In this document: one piece after another, positions 1-7,457 of the stretch
Numbering within the stretch: position 1 is the first letter of the stretch
How the letters are laid out: the number at the start of each line of letters is the position of its first letter
Source: Fimenecus sp045631075
GTDB taxonomy: Bacteria > Bacillota > Clostridia > Oscillospirales > Acutalibacteraceae
Length of the DNA: 19,555 nucleotides
Assembly (NCBI GenBank): GCA_045631075.1
Contig: JAZQUC010000239.1
Coordinates: 1-19,555 of the forward strand
Reading direction: 5' to 3'
Program-made: the position numbers and the translations under genes
The notes under the pieces: model-generated
Databases searched by the model: none
What the model saw: the letters and a program-made list of their open reading frames with translations, nothing else
What the model was told of the DNA's origin: nothing

Positions 1-1
1 T

Positions 2-649
2 GCTGTTAACTGTCCTTGCATCAGCTCTGAATTCGAAAATCCTGCAGGTGTTCCAATCTCAGCTTTCGTATTCGGTGGCCGTCGTGCAAAGCTTGCTCCA
101 CTCGTATATCAGTCACGTGACTGGAATCACGGTGTATTCGTAGGTTCAATCATGGCTTCTGAAACAACAGCAGCTGCAGCTGGTGCAGTAGGTGTTGTTC
201 GTCGTGACCCAATGGCTATGCTTCCATTCTGTGGTTACAACATGGGTGACTACTGGCAGCACTGGATTAACATTGGTAAGACTCTTGACGCTGACAAAGC
301 TCCAAAAATCTTCAATGTTAACTGGTTCAGAAAAGACGACGAAGGCAACTTTATGTGGCCAGGTTTCGGTGATAACCTTCGTGTTCTCGAATGGATTATC
401 AAGCGTTGCGAAAACGAAGTAGACGCTCAGGAAACAGCTATCGGTTACCTTCCATATGCTAAGGATATCAACATTGAAGGTCTTGAAGGTGAAGTTACAG
501 TTGAATCACTTGAAAGCATCCTTGACGTTGATAAGGACCTTTGGGCAGCTGAAGCAGAAGGCATCGCAGAATTCTACGGTAAATTCGGTGACAAGCTTCC
601 TGAAGCACTCGTTGCAGAACTTGAAACACTCAAGGCTAACCTTAAATAA
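2..649 (+). CDS. pckG: Phosphoenolpyruvate carboxykinase (GTP), C-terminal part, 5' truncated
   Basis: The reading frame is open from base 2, so the gene begins upstream of the window; 215 C-terminal codons are present and end at TAA 647-649. The product interconverts oxaloacetate plus GTP with PEP, CO2 and GDP in the cytosol, linking the C4-acid and glycolytic pools. The visible part carries blocks I recognise from the GTP-type family: PAGVPISAFVFGGRR near the start, then GSIMASETTAAAAG, then FCGYNMGDYWQHW, and FMWPGFGDNLRVLEWI, which belongs to the nucleotide-binding region. The ATP-type enzyme has different motifs. The P-loop and metal-binding parts lie outside the window. Codon choice is strongly biased, as in highly expressed genes. 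An intrinsic terminator follows 16 bases after the stop, so this is the last gene of its transcript. Confidence 0.96.
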   Translation, partial: AVNCPCISSEFENPAGVPISAFVFGGRRAKLAPLVYQSRDWNHGVFVGSIMASETTAAAAGAVGVVRRDPMAMLPFCGYNMGDYWQHWINIGKTLDADKAPKIFNVNWFRKDDEGNFMWPGFGDNLRVLEWIIKRCENEVDAQETAIGYLPYAKDINIEGLEGEVTVESLESILDVDKDLWAAEAEGIAEFYGKFGDKLPEALVAELETLKANLK

Positions 650-664
650 TCAAACAAATAAATT

Positions 665-692
665 AAGACGGAGTTTCGGCTCCGTCTTTTTT
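665..692 (+). terminator. Intrinsic terminator of pckG
   Basis: A perfect 9-bp stem pairs 665-673 with 680-688 around a 6-base loop (TTTCGG). A run of six T residues spans 687-692. It sits just after the pckG stop codon and is a textbook rho-independent terminator. Confidence 0.93.
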
Positions 693-700
693 GTTGCATA

Positions 701-736
701 ATAAAAACTGTCGGTTACAAATCACAACCGACAGTT
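701..736 (-). terminator. Intrinsic terminator of the sialidase/ROK operon
   Basis: A perfect 11-bp stem pairs 706-716 with 726-736 around a 9-base loop. Read on the minus strand, the hairpin runs into a short T tract (703-707), just after the stop codon of the minus-strand sialidase-like gene. It may also act as a second weak stop for plus-strand transcripts leaving pckG. Confidence 0.8.
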
Positions 737-739
737 CTT

Positions 740-2023
740 TTATTTTATAAGTTTTTCAATGTCATTGAGTCTAATTCTCTTTGATACAATAAAGGTCTTT
801 CTTTTTTGCTTGCCTTTATCTGTATCATATTTGCCTTCTTCCTTTATTTCAGGTGAAAAGACGCCATAAGAAGCAGTAACGATTGTACCGTCATTAAGTA
901 CTACATTTCCGCAATATCCTGTATCTGCATTTGCACTGAGTGATGGCTCATTCTGGTGGTCAAGATATGTATGTGCAATTTTGATTCGGTACTGACCCTC
1001 ATTGCCTTTTTTTAGGTCATCATAAGTGCCTACCCAAGCAACCCAACCTTCAGAATACCAGGTCTTCATTCCACCATCTTTGCGCACTTGCTTGACCATT
1101 TTAGGATTACGCTCAATTGAACGGAATGTGATAAATAGTCTTCCATCATCAGTATATTCAGCCTTGTGACGCTCACCGTTAAGTGAAACAGGAGCTTCCA
1201 CAGGCTTTGACCAGGTTTCACCTTCGTCCTGTGAAAAGAAAAGGAGAGATGTGTTTCTTTTTTTATTACAACGCGCAATAAGGCAAAGTTCATCACCCTT
1301 GCCACCATCTGAACGAATACATTCAACCTCGCAAATACCGGAATATGTTTCGTATTTACGATATTTTTTAAGATATGGTTCAGGCTTTGACCAGCTATAG
1401 TCACCGTTTTTGTCAAAAGTGAGAATTGATTTATAATTCACAAATCCACTATCGTGAAAAATCCCCATCCATTTATCAACAAATTCACCGTTTTCTTTAA
1501 GGCGAGTAAGTGAAGCCATAGCAACAATAGGAATCAGTGGCATTTCACTTTCTTTATCCCAAACACGCTTGAATTCTGTCCATGTTTTGCCTTCATCAAG
1601 GGAAATTGAACTGTTGAATCCGCCAGGAGTTGACATACCTGGCCATTGTGAGTTTGCTGAAATAAGAATGAGTTTTTCATCACCATTTTTGAACTGCAAT
1701 CGATAAACAGTAGGTGTTTCAAGTGACTTTTCCCAAGATGCAGGTTGATTTTCAATGGTCTTATCGTAAGTGATGCCACCATTATCACTAATTTTTGAAA
1801 TTATAGCACCCTTACCGTGTCCCTTTGGATAAAAGGTGAGTATATCACCGTTATTAAGAAGAACTGAATCAGGATGGCCAAGATATCCTGTATGGTCGTC
1901 AACTATTGTATAGTTATAAAGATATTTAAGTTCTTCTGGTGTGTCTTTTGGCATTACACTTAAATCAACAAAAGGAATTTTGTAATAGTTAACTTTTTTT
2001 GGAAAAAGTCTTTTGAAAAACAT
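740..2023 (-). CDS. Sialidase-superfamily (BNR/Asp-box) protein, cytoplasmic
   Basis: The 427-residue protein carries three Asp-box (BNR) motifs of the form SxDxGxTW: SDNGGITY at 79-86, SLDEGKTW at 141-148 and SQDEGETW at 264-271. These mark a six-bladed sialidase-type propeller. The usual N-terminal FRIP/YRIP arginine motif appears as YKIP (14-17), with Lys in place of Arg, and the other triad arginines cannot be assigned by eye. Sialidase activity is therefore not certain; another glycoside hydrolase or lyase of this fold is possible. There is no signal peptide or membrane segment, so it should act in the cytosol on imported sugars. It starts 2 bases after the ROK kinase stop and uses an SD (GGAG) inside the end of that gene, so the two are co-transcribed and probably translationally coupled. 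Confidence 0.75.
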   Translation of the reverse strand: MFFKRLFPKKVNYYKIPFVDLSVMPKDTPEELKYLYNYTIVDDHTGYLGHPDSVLLNNGDILTFYPKGHGKGAIISKISDNGGITYDKTIENQPASWEKSLETPTVYRLQFKNGDEKLILISANSQWPGMSTPGGFNSSISLDEGKTWTEFKRVWDKESEMPLIPIVAMASLTRLKENGEFVDKWMGIFHDSGFVNYKSILTFDKNGDYSWSKPEPYLKKYRKYETYSGICEVECIRSDGGKGDELCLIARCNKKRNTSLLFFSQDEGETWSKPVEAPVSLNGERHKAEYTDDGRLFITFRSIERNPKMVKQVRKDGGMKTWYSEGWVAWVGTYDDLKKGNEGQYRIKIAHTYLDHQNEPSLSANADTGYCGNVVLNDGTIVTASYGVFSPEIKEEGKYDTDKGKQKRKTFIVSKRIRLNDIEKLIK

Positions 2024-2025
2024 AA

Positions 2026-2931
2026 TTATTTACTCCAGTTTTTCAATTTTTCACTTGCAAGATACGCAGCACCCATCATACCAGCCTTGTTACGAAGCTG
2101 TGCTTTTTCGATTCTTACGTGCTTATAGTTATCTTCAAGCTGTGCATTAACCTTTTCACGGATATGTCCAAGAAGTAATTCTTCTGACATAATTCCACCA
2201 CCAAGAACAATAAGGCTTGGGTTGAAAATATAGCAAAGGTTACGAAGTCCCAATGCAATTTCATCTTCCCATTTATCGATTTCTTCTTTAATAACTGGGT
2301 TAGCAAGATTTTCAGGCTCGAAAATTTCTCTGCCGTTCATTGGCTTGCCCATTCTTTCTGAAACTGATGTTGTGAAAACACGACAAGCAGCATATGCTTC
2401 ATAACAGCCGATTCGACCGCAAGTACAAGGTCTGCCGTCTTTATGAGTAGCCATATGACCAAATTCACCACCTGCGAATTTTGAACCACGATAAACATCA
2501 CCGTTAATGAAAATAGCACCACCAACGCCCGTGCCGTAAGTAAGACAAAGGAAATCGCTTTCGCCTTTAGCAGCACCGAAATGAGCTTCACCGATTGCTG
2601 CACAGTTAACATCGTTATCTACTGCAACAGGAACATTGAATTCAGGTTCAAATGTACCACAAAGGTCAGAATAGTTATAGTTAGGAATGTTACCAACACC
2701 ATCGTGAATAACGCCTGTGTTAACATTTACCTGTCCAGCTGTTGAAATACCAATCGCATCATACTGACCTTCATATTCCTTAAGCTTTGCTTCCATTGCA
2801 CGAAGTACCATATTGTCAGTATCCTTGTATGTGTCAGTTGGGAATTCTTCTGAAAAAAGAACATTAAAGTTTTCGTCAACCAATCCGAATTTGATAGCTG
2901 TTCCGCCAACATCAAAAGCCATTATTTTCAT
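2026..2931 (-). CDS. ROK-family sugar kinase
   Basis: The 301-residue protein has the full ROK plan. A phosphate-binding DVGGT stands at 7-11. The catalytic base is probably D107 in DNDVNCAAIGE. TYGTGVGGAIF is at 131-141, and GGEFGHM at 154-160 is followed by the zinc motif CTCGRIGC (169-176); H159, C169, C171 and C176 are the likely zinc ligands. Family members phosphorylate glucose, fructose, N-acetylmannosamine or N-acetylglucosamine in the cytosol. The substrate cannot be read from sequence; the sialidase-like gene 2 bases downstream makes an amino sugar such as ManNAc a reasonable guess, but no nanA or nanE gene is present here. The N terminus starts directly at the kinase fold with no helix-turn-helix, so it is an enzyme and not a NagC/XylR repressor. 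Confidence 0.9.
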   Translation of the reverse strand: MKIMAFDVGGTAIKFGLVDENFNVLFSEEFPTDTYKDTDNMVLRAMEAKLKEYEGQYDAIGISTAGQVNVNTGVIHDGVGNIPNYNYSDLCGTFEPEFNVPVAVDNDVNCAAIGEAHFGAAKGESDFLCLTYGTGVGGAIFINGDVYRGSKFAGGEFGHMATHKDGRPCTCGRIGCYEAYAACRVFTTSVSERMGKPMNGREIFEPENLANPVIKEEIDKWEDEIALGLRNLCYIFNPSLIVLGGGIMSEELLLGHIREKVNAQLEDNYKHVRIEKAQLRNKAGMMGAAYLASEKLKNWSK

Positions 2932-2940
2932 AAAATATAT

Positions 2941-2948
2941 CTCCTTTT
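2941..2948 (-). promoter_or_regulatory. SD of the ROK kinase gene
   Basis: Minus-strand AAAAGGAG lies nine bases before the ATG at 2931 and supports that start. Confidence 0.8.
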
Positions 2949-2982
2949 TATTTCTTTAATTTTTAAAGATATTATTTAAAAG

Positions 2983-3011
2983 ATTATATAATATATTTTC
3001 TAATTTTACAA
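2983..3011 (-). promoter_or_regulatory. Sigma-A-like promoter of the ROK/sialidase operon
   Basis: On the minus strand TTGTAA (3006-3011) is followed after exactly 17 bases by a perfect TATAAT (2983-2988). This implies a leader of about 45 bases before the ATG. A second minus-strand pair, TTGACA (3068-3073) and TATAAT (3047-3052), matches both consensus hexamers but with a 15-base spacer, so it is probably weaker. The rest of the 2932-3235 interval is very AT-rich; apart from these promoters, the plus-strand promoter and one hairpin listed separately, I see nothing in it. Confidence 0.65.
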
Positions 3012-3120
3012 TAAAAATATATAAAAAGTTGTTAAAAACATAATGCATTATAAGGAAATTTTCACTTTGTCAAAAAATTGTCTGTATTTTTGTACAAAAT
3101 GTTAAATTTTATTTTTTCTC

Positions 3121-3149
3121 TTGTATATTTCATTAAAATAGTATAGAAT
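3121..3149 (+). promoter_or_regulatory. Putative promoter of the foldase gene
   Basis: TTGTAT (3121-3126) and TAGAAT (3144-3149) are separated by 17 bases. The match is moderate at -35 and good at -10. It is the best plus-strand candidate between the divergent ROK kinase and foldase genes. Confidence 0.45.
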
Positions 3150-3170
3150 ATATTTTGTTAATGTGAAGAA

Positions 3171-3190
3171 GTATGTTGTAATCAACATAC
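3171..3190 (+). promoter_or_regulatory. Perfect inverted repeat in the foldase leader
   Basis: GTATGTTG (3171-3178) and CAACATAC (3183-3190) form an 8-bp perfect inverted repeat around a 4-base loop. It lies 20-40 bases downstream of the proposed -10 and about 45 bases before the start codon. It could be an operator or an RNA hairpin in the 5' leader. There is no real T tract after it, so it is a poor terminator. Confidence 0.5.
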
Positions 3191-3220
3191 CTTTTCATTA
3201 TAAAAGCAAAAATGTTCGAA

Positions 3221-3227
3221 AAGGTGG
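3221..3227 (+). promoter_or_regulatory. SD that fixes the foldase start
   Basis: AAGGTGG lies eight bases before the ATG at 3236. The in-frame ATG at 3212 has no SD, and this SD would fall inside its coding sequence, so 3236 is preferred. Confidence 0.8.
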
Positions 3228-3235
3228 TTTTTCCC

Positions 3236-5026
3236 ATGGAAAACAACAACAAATCTCAGGCTGAGCTTTATCGTGAGGAACGCAAAGAAAGACTCGCTAA
3301 AGCTGCCGCAAAAAACGCAAAAAAATCTCCTATGAGTGTAAAGGCTCAGAAGACAGCTAAAAAGGTAATTTCAATTGTTCTTGCAGTTGTTATCGCTTTT
3401 GGTGCTTTCGCAGGAGTGCTTAACTTCTTTGACATTCCACAGAAGACAGTTAAGGTTTCAATTGATGGTGTTAAGGAAAAGATTTCTCTTGCTGAAATCA
3501 ACTATTTCTATTTCCAGACTTGGATGCAGTCATTTAACACGGCTGCTCAGTATGAACAGTATGGTGAAGGTATGGGTCTTTCAATGACAGGCTTTGACTA
3601 TACAAAAGCTCCTGACCAGCAGGCATACACAGAAGACCATGTTAACTACACAGGTGTTACTATGGAAGACCTTGGTGACATTAAGGAACCAACATGGCAG
3701 GATGTATTTACATACTCTGCTGTTTACCAGCTTGTAAATGCTAAATATGGTGCTGAAAAGGCTAAGGAAGCAGGCCTTGAACTTACAGAAGCTGAAATCA
3801 AGGAAATTGATTCTCAGTTTGAAGAAATCAAGAGCACAGCAAAGGAAAATGATTATTCAGTTAACAGATGGCTCCGTTTACAGCTTGGCTATGGTGTTAC
3901 AGAAAAGTTAATCCGTAACATTACTGAAGAAATGTATCTTGCTCAGAAGTACTACGACAAGGTTACTGAAGATACAACTAATGCTGTTACAACAGACAGA
4001 ATTAACGAAGAATACAAGGCAAACAAAGATGATTATGACATCGTTGACCTTCGTATCTACGCTTTCGCAGCTGATTTAGGTAGCAACCACACACATTCTG
4101 AAGGCGAAGACCACGAAAAGGAACACAAAGAAGCTGAAGCAAAAGCAAAGAAAAAGGCTGAAGCATTCCTTGCAAAGGCAACTGACGAAGAAAAATTCAT
4201 CGCTGCTGCTAAGGCTGAAATTTTGACAGCTGATAACAAGAGCACAAAGGACCCTGATGCATCTACACTTGTTGAAAAGACAAAGTATGCAACTCTTACA
4301 TCATCATATGGTGAGGCTGTTGCAAAATGGGCTTATGACGATGCAAGAAAAGCAGGTGAAGTTGCTGTTGTTGACAACGAAAACGGCACATTCTATGTTG
4401 TTATGATGAAGACTGTTGCTCGTAAAGATATGTCAATCTATTCAAGTGATGTAAGACATATTCTTGTTCAGTTCCCAGAAAAGAATACTGATGGTACTGC
4501 TACATCTGTTAAGGATAAAAACGGCAATACAAAGAAAAATATAACTGAAGCAACAAAGAAGGCAACAAAAGAAAAGGCTCAGGCAATTCTTGACGAATAC
4601 CTTAAGAATCCAACAGAAGAAAACTTTGCAAAACTTGCTAAAGAAAAGACAGAAGACCCAGGTTCAAAGGACAAGGGTGGTCTTTACGAAGGTGTTATGA
4701 ACGATGGTAAATATGTTAAGGCATTTACAGAATGGTCAATTGCTGATAGTCGTAAGACAGGTGACACAGGCATCGTTGAAACAGATTACGGTTATCATGT
4801 AATGTACTTTGTAAAGGCAGGCAACCTTAGCTGGTACCAGGCTGTTCAGACTGCTATCGTAGGTGCAGAAATCGAAAAAGGCATTGCAAAGGAACTTGAA
4901 GATTGTGTTCATAGTGTTAAGCTTGATTCATTCTCAATCAACTGGACACTCACAAGAGAAAACAAACACATTTCAACTATTATTGTAAACAACCTTGGCG
5001 GTAGCCATGCAGGTCACGACCACTAA
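3236..5026 (+). CDS. Membrane-anchored parvulin-type foldase (PrsA/SurA-like)
   Basis: This 596-residue peptidyl-prolyl isomerase/chaperone is expected outside the membrane, helping exported proteins fold. A basic N-terminal stretch (1-43) precedes one membrane segment at about 44-62 with no lipobox Cys, so it is a signal anchor and not a PrsA lipoprotein. A SurA_N/trigger-like helical region follows (about 65-270). A parvulin (PpiC) domain starts at about residue 404 (DVRHILVQF) and includes GGLYEGVMNDG and a YGYHVMYFVK strand. The stretch at about 270-395 ends with GTFYVVMMK and looks like a degenerate first parvulin domain. It is interrupted by a His/Glu/Lys-rich insert (about 283-310, HTHSEGEDHEKEH). 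The protein ends in HAGHDH. It is monocistronic, with a divergent upstream gene and a terminator after it. Confidence 0.85.
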   Translation: MENNNKSQAELYREERKERLAKAAAKNAKKSPMSVKAQKTAKKVISIVLAVVIAFGAFAGVLNFFDIPQKTVKVSIDGVKEKISLAEINYFYFQTWMQSFNTAAQYEQYGEGMGLSMTGFDYTKAPDQQAYTEDHVNYTGVTMEDLGDIKEPTWQDVFTYSAVYQLVNAKYGAEKAKEAGLELTEAEIKEIDSQFEEIKSTAKENDYSVNRWLRLQLGYGVTEKLIRNITEEMYLAQKYYDKVTEDTTNAVTTDRINEEYKANKDDYDIVDLRIYAFAADLGSNHTHSEGEDHEKEHKEAEAKAKKKAEAFLAKATDEEKFIAAAKAEILTADNKSTKDPDASTLVEKTKYATLTSSYGEAVAKWAYDDARKAGEVAVVDNENGTFYVVMMKTVARKDMSIYSSDVRHILVQFPEKNTDGTATSVKDKNGNTKKNITEATKKATKEKAQAILDEYLKNPTEENFAKLAKEKTEDPGSKDKGGLYEGVMNDGKYVKAFTEWSIADSRKTGDTGIVETDYGYHVMYFVKAGNLSWYQAVQTAIVGAEIEKGIAKELEDCVHSVKLDSFSINWTLTRENKHISTIIVNNLGGSHAGHDH

Positions 5027-5036
5027 TATTTGATAC

Positions 5037-5080
5037 AAAAAAATCCCTCGTAATCAATCCGATTACGGGGGATAATTTTT
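5037..5080. terminator. Bidirectional terminator between convergent genes
   Basis: A 13-bp stem pairs 5043-5055 with 5061-5073 (one G-T pair) around a 5-base loop. A T run follows on the plus strand (5076-5081) and a run of A (5037-5043) precedes it, giving T residues on the minus strand. It can stop both the foldase and the metallophosphoesterase transcripts. Confidence 0.92.
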
Positions 5081-5086
5081 TATGTC

Positions 5087-6223
5087 TTATTTCTTTTTCT
5101 TAATAAGCTTTATTGCTCCATAAACGGCAGCAACTGTTGCTGCTACAGGAAGTACTTTTCGTTTTGCGATATCTTTTACCGCATCTACACTTGTTGGTGC
5201 GTAAGTATAAAAACCGTGTTTAAGTTTATTACCCACATCAAATTTTTCTAAATCTTCAACAGTAAAAGTTGTTGAAGTAAAATCAACAGGATTGCTTTCA
5301 TCAAAATCGATGAGGCGTACACCTCGTTTTTTACCAGGACCATATACATTAAACCCACAGCCTTGAGTATAGCCCATTTTCATACCCTTATATTCACCGA
5401 TAAATGAGTTGTTGTGGTCGTGTCCGAAAAGCATTAAGAACACATCGCCTTTTTCGTTCATAGCATCAAACTGACCACCATTTTCATTTGGTACGCTTGG
5501 TGTTTCACCGATAAATGAGCGGTCATTGATTACTACTCTTTCAGGATTCATAGAAAAGAATTTTCCGTCCCATTCACGATATCCTTGTGCACTGTTTGGT
5601 GTTCCTTTTGGAACTTCCTTTAACAGTTCATATATCTCATTAACAGGAATATGCTGGAAAACTACAGAAGGTACATAATCACCATTTTCATCCTTAAGCA
5701 TATCTCTTGTATTCTTATACCATTCAAGCTGATTTTCGTGAACGTGGTCACAAGTACCGTCAAGAGTAGCAGTAAGGCTATCTATAAGATATACATTAAG
5801 CTTAGTCTTACCGTCATTACCCTTTATTTCAAGGTTGTGGTTGCAGTAACCGTCAATCTCATCATCAGCATTAAATGCCACACAATTTTCGTGTGAAGAA
5901 TAAATTTCAAACTGTTCTTTTTTTGAAATTGAGAATGCCTGGTCATCGTGATTACCGAAAACAAATGTGAACGGAATTCCTGTTTCATCAAGCGGTGTCA
6001 GAAATTTATTGATACATTCCGTAACTTTTTTCTTGTTATCGCCACCCATAAGATTAAAACCATAGCCCTTGACCTGGTCACCTGTGAAAACAACAAGGTC
6101 AGGCTTTGTCTTTTTAAGAGCCTCTCGGATAAAACGAACTGTTGCATCAGATGTTCGTTGTGTATCCTGAACATCGGCAATCTGCATTATACGGAATTTT
6201 CCGTTATTGAACTTAAGTTCCAT
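5087..6223 (-). CDS. Calcineurin-like metallophosphoesterase with C-terminal membrane segment
   Basis: This 378-residue protein carries the metal-site motifs of the family in order: IADVQD (D17), TGDQ (D49), GNHDD (N91, H92), FQHIP (H191) and FGHDH (H268, H270). Members hydrolyse phosphomono- or diesters using two metal ions; the spacing and the aspect of the motifs resemble the Dcr2/PAP29-like branch. The first motif is D-x-Q (D17, Q19) where D-x-H is usual, so one metal ligand differs. There is no signal peptide. The C terminus has an Ala/Val-rich hydrophobic stretch at about 357-374 ending in four lysines, which looks like a tail anchor with the catalytic domain facing the cytosol. The SD AGGTGAT supports the ATG at 6223. 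The substrate is unknown. It has its own promoter and appears monocistronic. Confidence 0.88.
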   Translation of the reverse strand: MELKFNNGKFRIMQIADVQDTQRTSDATVRFIREALKKTKPDLVVFTGDQVKGYGFNLMGGDNKKKVTECINKFLTPLDETGIPFTFVFGNHDDQAFSISKKEQFEIYSSHENCVAFNADDEIDGYCNHNLEIKGNDGKTKLNVYLIDSLTATLDGTCDHVHENQLEWYKNTRDMLKDENGDYVPSVVFQHIPVNEIYELLKEVPKGTPNSAQGYREWDGKFFSMNPERVVINDRSFIGETPSVPNENGGQFDAMNEKGDVFLMLFGHDHNNSFIGEYKGMKMGYTQGCGFNVYGPGKKRGVRLIDFDESNPVDFTSTTFTVEDLEKFDVGNKLKHGFYTYAPTSVDAVKDIAKRKVLPVAATVAAVYGAIKLIKKKK

Positions 6224-6243
6224 ATTATCACCTCAATAATGCT

Positions 6244-6272
6244 ATTTTATCATAATCAGATGTAAATAACAA
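6244..6272 (-). promoter_or_regulatory. Extended -10 promoter of the metallophosphoesterase gene
   Basis: On the minus strand TTGTTA (6267-6272) is followed after 17 bases by TAAAAT (6244-6249), with TG one base before the -10 (extended -10). It places transcription start a few bases before the SD and ATG at 6223. Confidence 0.65.
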
Positions 6273-6325
6273 CACGAAAAAAAGAATATACTACACTATA
6301 TCTACAAATTCTAATTTATAAAAAA

Positions 6326-6706
6326 CTAAAATATATTACTCATTATCGGTTTTTCGCTACGGATTATCTGGCCTAATTCGTCAATAGCCAAATCAATTTG
6401 TTGTTCCAATCTTTCCATATTACCCTGATGGGCATATATGGGGAGATTTCTTATGATTTCTTCTAACTTATCAGTTTCGTCATGGTCGATAAAAGATTCT
6501 ATTCTTCCGTGGATTTCATCCCAAATCACAATCAACTCTTCGCTTTTTTGTATAGCTTTATCTATTTGCTTTTCATTTGCATAATCTGACAGTTGAATAA
6601 GTTCATCTTCTAACTGACCACAGGTATTATTAACACAGAAAAATCCAACAAATGAAATAGTGATTGCTGTGAAGATGGATATGGTTGCTATTATAATTCG
6701 TTTCAT
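6326..6706 (-). CDS. DUF4363 family protein
   Basis: This small 126-residue protein has one N-terminal membrane segment (about 5-25) and a charged helical domain outside the membrane (ENEKQIDKAIQKSEEL-like heptads and a run of acidic residues). It matches what I remember of the DUF4363 family, which is typically encoded beside DUF421 genes in spore-forming Clostridia and Bacilli. The function is unknown. Its ATG overlaps the stop codon of the DUF421 gene as ATGA (6703-6706), so translation is coupled, and an AAGGA SD lies inside the upstream gene. The stop is TAG at 6326-6328. No obvious hairpin terminator is seen in 6224-6325. A role in the spore inner membrane is inferred only from the neighbouring ger genes. 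Confidence 0.75.
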   Translation of the reverse strand: MKRIIIATISIFTAITISFVGFFCVNNTCGQLEDELIQLSDYANEKQIDKAIQKSEELIVIWDEIHGRIESFIDHDETDKLEEIIRNLPIYAHQGNMERLEQQIDLAIDELGQIIRSEKPIMSNIF

Positions 6707-7377
6707 TTACTATCCTTTTTTATAATATTTTTGTTACCGTTTTTATCTATTGTCATTAACATAATATTTTCTAAATTGACCTTGTCTTTCTTAAAAATCT
6801 TATGAAGCTTTTTTTCGTTCATTTTGCAAATATCAAAATCTTGTGAAATCATCTGACCGTCTGCAACAACAAGGCATTGGAGCTTTGTTTGTTGTGGGTT
6901 TATTTTTAAATCTTCGCGTGTGATGGATTCATATTCAGGTTTTAATAGTACGCTAATCTGACCGTTGGTTTCAACAATAGCATATTGCACTTGAGAAATA
7001 TCAAAAACATCCTTCTGCCGAAGTGCTTCCAACAAATCGTCAATAGTAAAACGAAGCTGTTTAATCAGTTTCTGGTCAATTTTCCCATCGTTGATTATAA
7101 TTAATGGATGACCTTGGATTAAATTGCGAAATTTAATACTTTTCATATTCAAAACAGATGCAAAAATTTCAAATCCTATAAGCAAAAAAACTGAAATAAG
7201 AGTATTGAAAAGGGGGACATTGGTTTCCTGAATCGGTATAGCAATTATTTCAGAGAGTAATAGCGTTATTACAAGTTCGGTTGGCTGAAGTTCACCAATT
7301 TGCCTTTTCCCCATTATTCGTACACTTGCGATAGCAACGATATAAAGAATAACCATTCGTATAAGAGTTATAAACAT
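6703..7377 (-). CDS. DUF421 (YetF-like) membrane protein
   Basis: With the start at ATG 7377 the protein has 224 residues. Three membrane segments cover about residues 1-80 and contain the family signature GKRQIGELQPTELVI. A soluble domain follows with LIIINDGKID and RFTIDDLLEALRQKDVFDI, the YetF C-terminal region. In Bacillus, DUF421 proteins (YetF, YdfS and the 2Duf protein of spoVA2mob) are linked to the spore inner membrane and its heat resistance or permeability. A longer frame opening with TTG at 7404 has no SD; ATG 7377 has GGTGAT at the right distance. It diverges from the gerA-type gene across only 80 bases and is followed by the overlapping DUF4363 gene. A role in spore membrane properties is inferred. 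Confidence 0.87.
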   Translation of the reverse strand: MFITLIRMVILYIVAIASVRIMGKRQIGELQPTELVITLLLSEIIAIPIQETNVPLFNTLISVFLLIGFEIFASVLNMKSIKFRNLIQGHPLIIINDGKIDQKLIKQLRFTIDDLLEALRQKDVFDISQVQYAIVETNGQISVLLKPEYESITREDLKINPQQTKLQCLVVADGQMISQDFDICKMNEKKLHKIFKKDKVNLENIMLMTIDKNGNKNIIKKDSK

Positions 7378-7457
7378 AAAATCACCATTAATATCTTTTG
7401 CCAATAATGACAGAATATTACTATATTTTAAGGTAAAGATAAAAATGGTGATTTTTT
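7378..7457. promoter_or_regulatory. Divergent spore-gene control region with 12-bp inverted repeat
   Basis: The 80 bases between the DUF421 ATG and the gerA-type ATG are bracketed by a perfect 12-bp inverted repeat, AAAATCACCATT (7378-7389) and AATGGTGATTTT (7444-7455). Each arm contains the SD (GGTGAT) of the gene beside it, so both mRNAs start translation in the same leader sequence. Inside is a weak sigma-A-like pair for the plus strand, TTGCCA (7398-7403) and TATATT (7422-7427), with an 18-base spacer. A convincing sigma-G promoter, which would be expected for ger genes, was not found. Confidence 0.6.

Noticed and set aside
7378..7404. TTG start at 7404 for the DUF421 gene
   Set aside because: No SD precedes it, while ATG 7377 has GGTGAT at the proper distance and starts directly at the first membrane segment.
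7378..7457. Sigma-G promoter for the germination operon
   Set aside because: The nearest -10-like match (ATTACTA, 7417-7423) has no -35-like sequence at 17-18 bases upstream, so it is not supported.
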